From Agelas oroides (Eukaryota > Porifera > Demospongiae > Agelasida > Agelasidae): a DNA stretch of 64,000 bases. The stretch is from contig OX422189.1 in assembly GCA_949130485.1 (NCBI GenBank), positions 3,233,720 through 3,297,719 of the forward strand, written 5' to 3'. The first letter of the stretch is position 1. Each line of letters begins with the position of its first letter. The notes under the pieces were generated by a model, which saw nothing but the letters and a program-made list of their open reading frames with translations, searched no databases and was not told where the DNA came from. Made by a program: the position numbers and the translations under genes. Shown here piece by piece: positions 63,421 to 64,000 of the stretch.

Positions 63421-64000
63421 GTAAGTAGCTACAGCTGGGACGTTCACTCTCATTAACCATTTGAACTTCTTTCTGTAATACATAATTCTCTAACTTCTGC
63501 ATTTCTATATCCACTGTCAGTGATCTCACTTCCACAATTAGTGACACTAGTTCTGCTCTCAATAATGCCACCTGCACTTTCAGTCCCCTACTTTGATCTT
63601 CAACTTCTTGCGGTTGCTGCTATTGTTCATGACATCTTTTCTTCTTTCACTGCTGCTGTTACTCAAAGCAAGGATGTGGCAACGCTGGGCTCTTTGTAAC
63701 AAACAAGTTTCTGAGGTGTCATTTTCTTTACCATCAAACCTCAAGGAGGACAAACTTGCTGCAGAACTCAGATAGAGTGGTTAGTTCAACAAATTTGGAA
63801 TTAGTTTAGCAATAAACCCATATCATCTGATGATTGATTCACCCCAGTTACGGTTTCTACATCAGCAGTGTACACTCCATTGACTGATAATTGTTTGGGC
63901 TTGCTAAAGTCTATATCAATAATTCTTGCTGCTGAAAGCTACAGGTATAGGACAGACTAGTATGTGGAAGCAGAATCAGCATCATAATGTTCAGACCTTT

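Larger units (their letters stand above)
53236..64000. repeat. Right copy of the tandem segmental duplication
   Basis: This is the partner of 1-9380, in the same orientation. It contains three 3' LRR exons, exons 1-3 and the upstream flank of NLR-2. The offset is 53235 at the left end and about 54620 at the right end because of insertions. The homology probably continues beyond both window edges. Confidence 0.93.

Overview
The window looks like nuclear DNA of a sponge, most likely a demosponge close to Amphimedon. The evidence is short GT-AG introns, many small transposons, NLR genes whose leucine-rich repeats sit on separate 28-codon exons, a 2A-type retroelement leader and 5S rRNA-derived repeats. 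The species is inferred, not shown.

Two minus-strand NLR genes (Death domain, long middle region with a second Death-like domain, NACHT ATPase, LRRs) form a head-to-tail tandem duplication. NLR-1 runs from 7000 leftwards off the window edge. NLR-2 runs from 60816 down to about 31158. Bases 1-9380 correspond to 53236-64000. NLR-2 has a consistent spliced frame: exon 1 (328 nt), exon 2 (1113 nt), exon 3 (1540 nt), 24 LRR exons of 84, 87, 96 or 99 nt, and a proposed 85-nt last exon, giving about 1711 residues. The apparent frame break in NLR-2 near 58.57 kb is only a 68-bp intron (69 bp in NLR-1).

The 7-31 kb interval holds a plus-strand pseudogene resembling DUF6589 proteins (10.1-12.0 kb), a minus-strand RecQ-like helicase pseudogene (12.2-13.9 kb), a truncated 2A retroelement leader (15.4-16.05 kb), an unrecognised two-exon minus-strand gene (18.26-19.38 kb), an apparently intact plus-strand Rac-type GTPase (25.4-28.7 kb), four 5S rRNA-like units (29.35-29.92 kb) and a 20-bp minisatellite.

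The LRR-exon region (31-56 kb) has been built by repeated local duplication of exon-plus-intron blocks, leaving intact exons, exon relics and several foldback or MITE-like elements with clear target-site duplications.

The most striking signal is a complete hammerhead self-cleaving ribozyme fold at 60371-60433, in the sense strand of intron 1 of NLR-2, inside about 700 bp that NLR-1 lacks. Comparing the two NLR copies also gives empty sites for several transposons and shows uneven divergence: the NACHT exon is much more alike than the exon before it.
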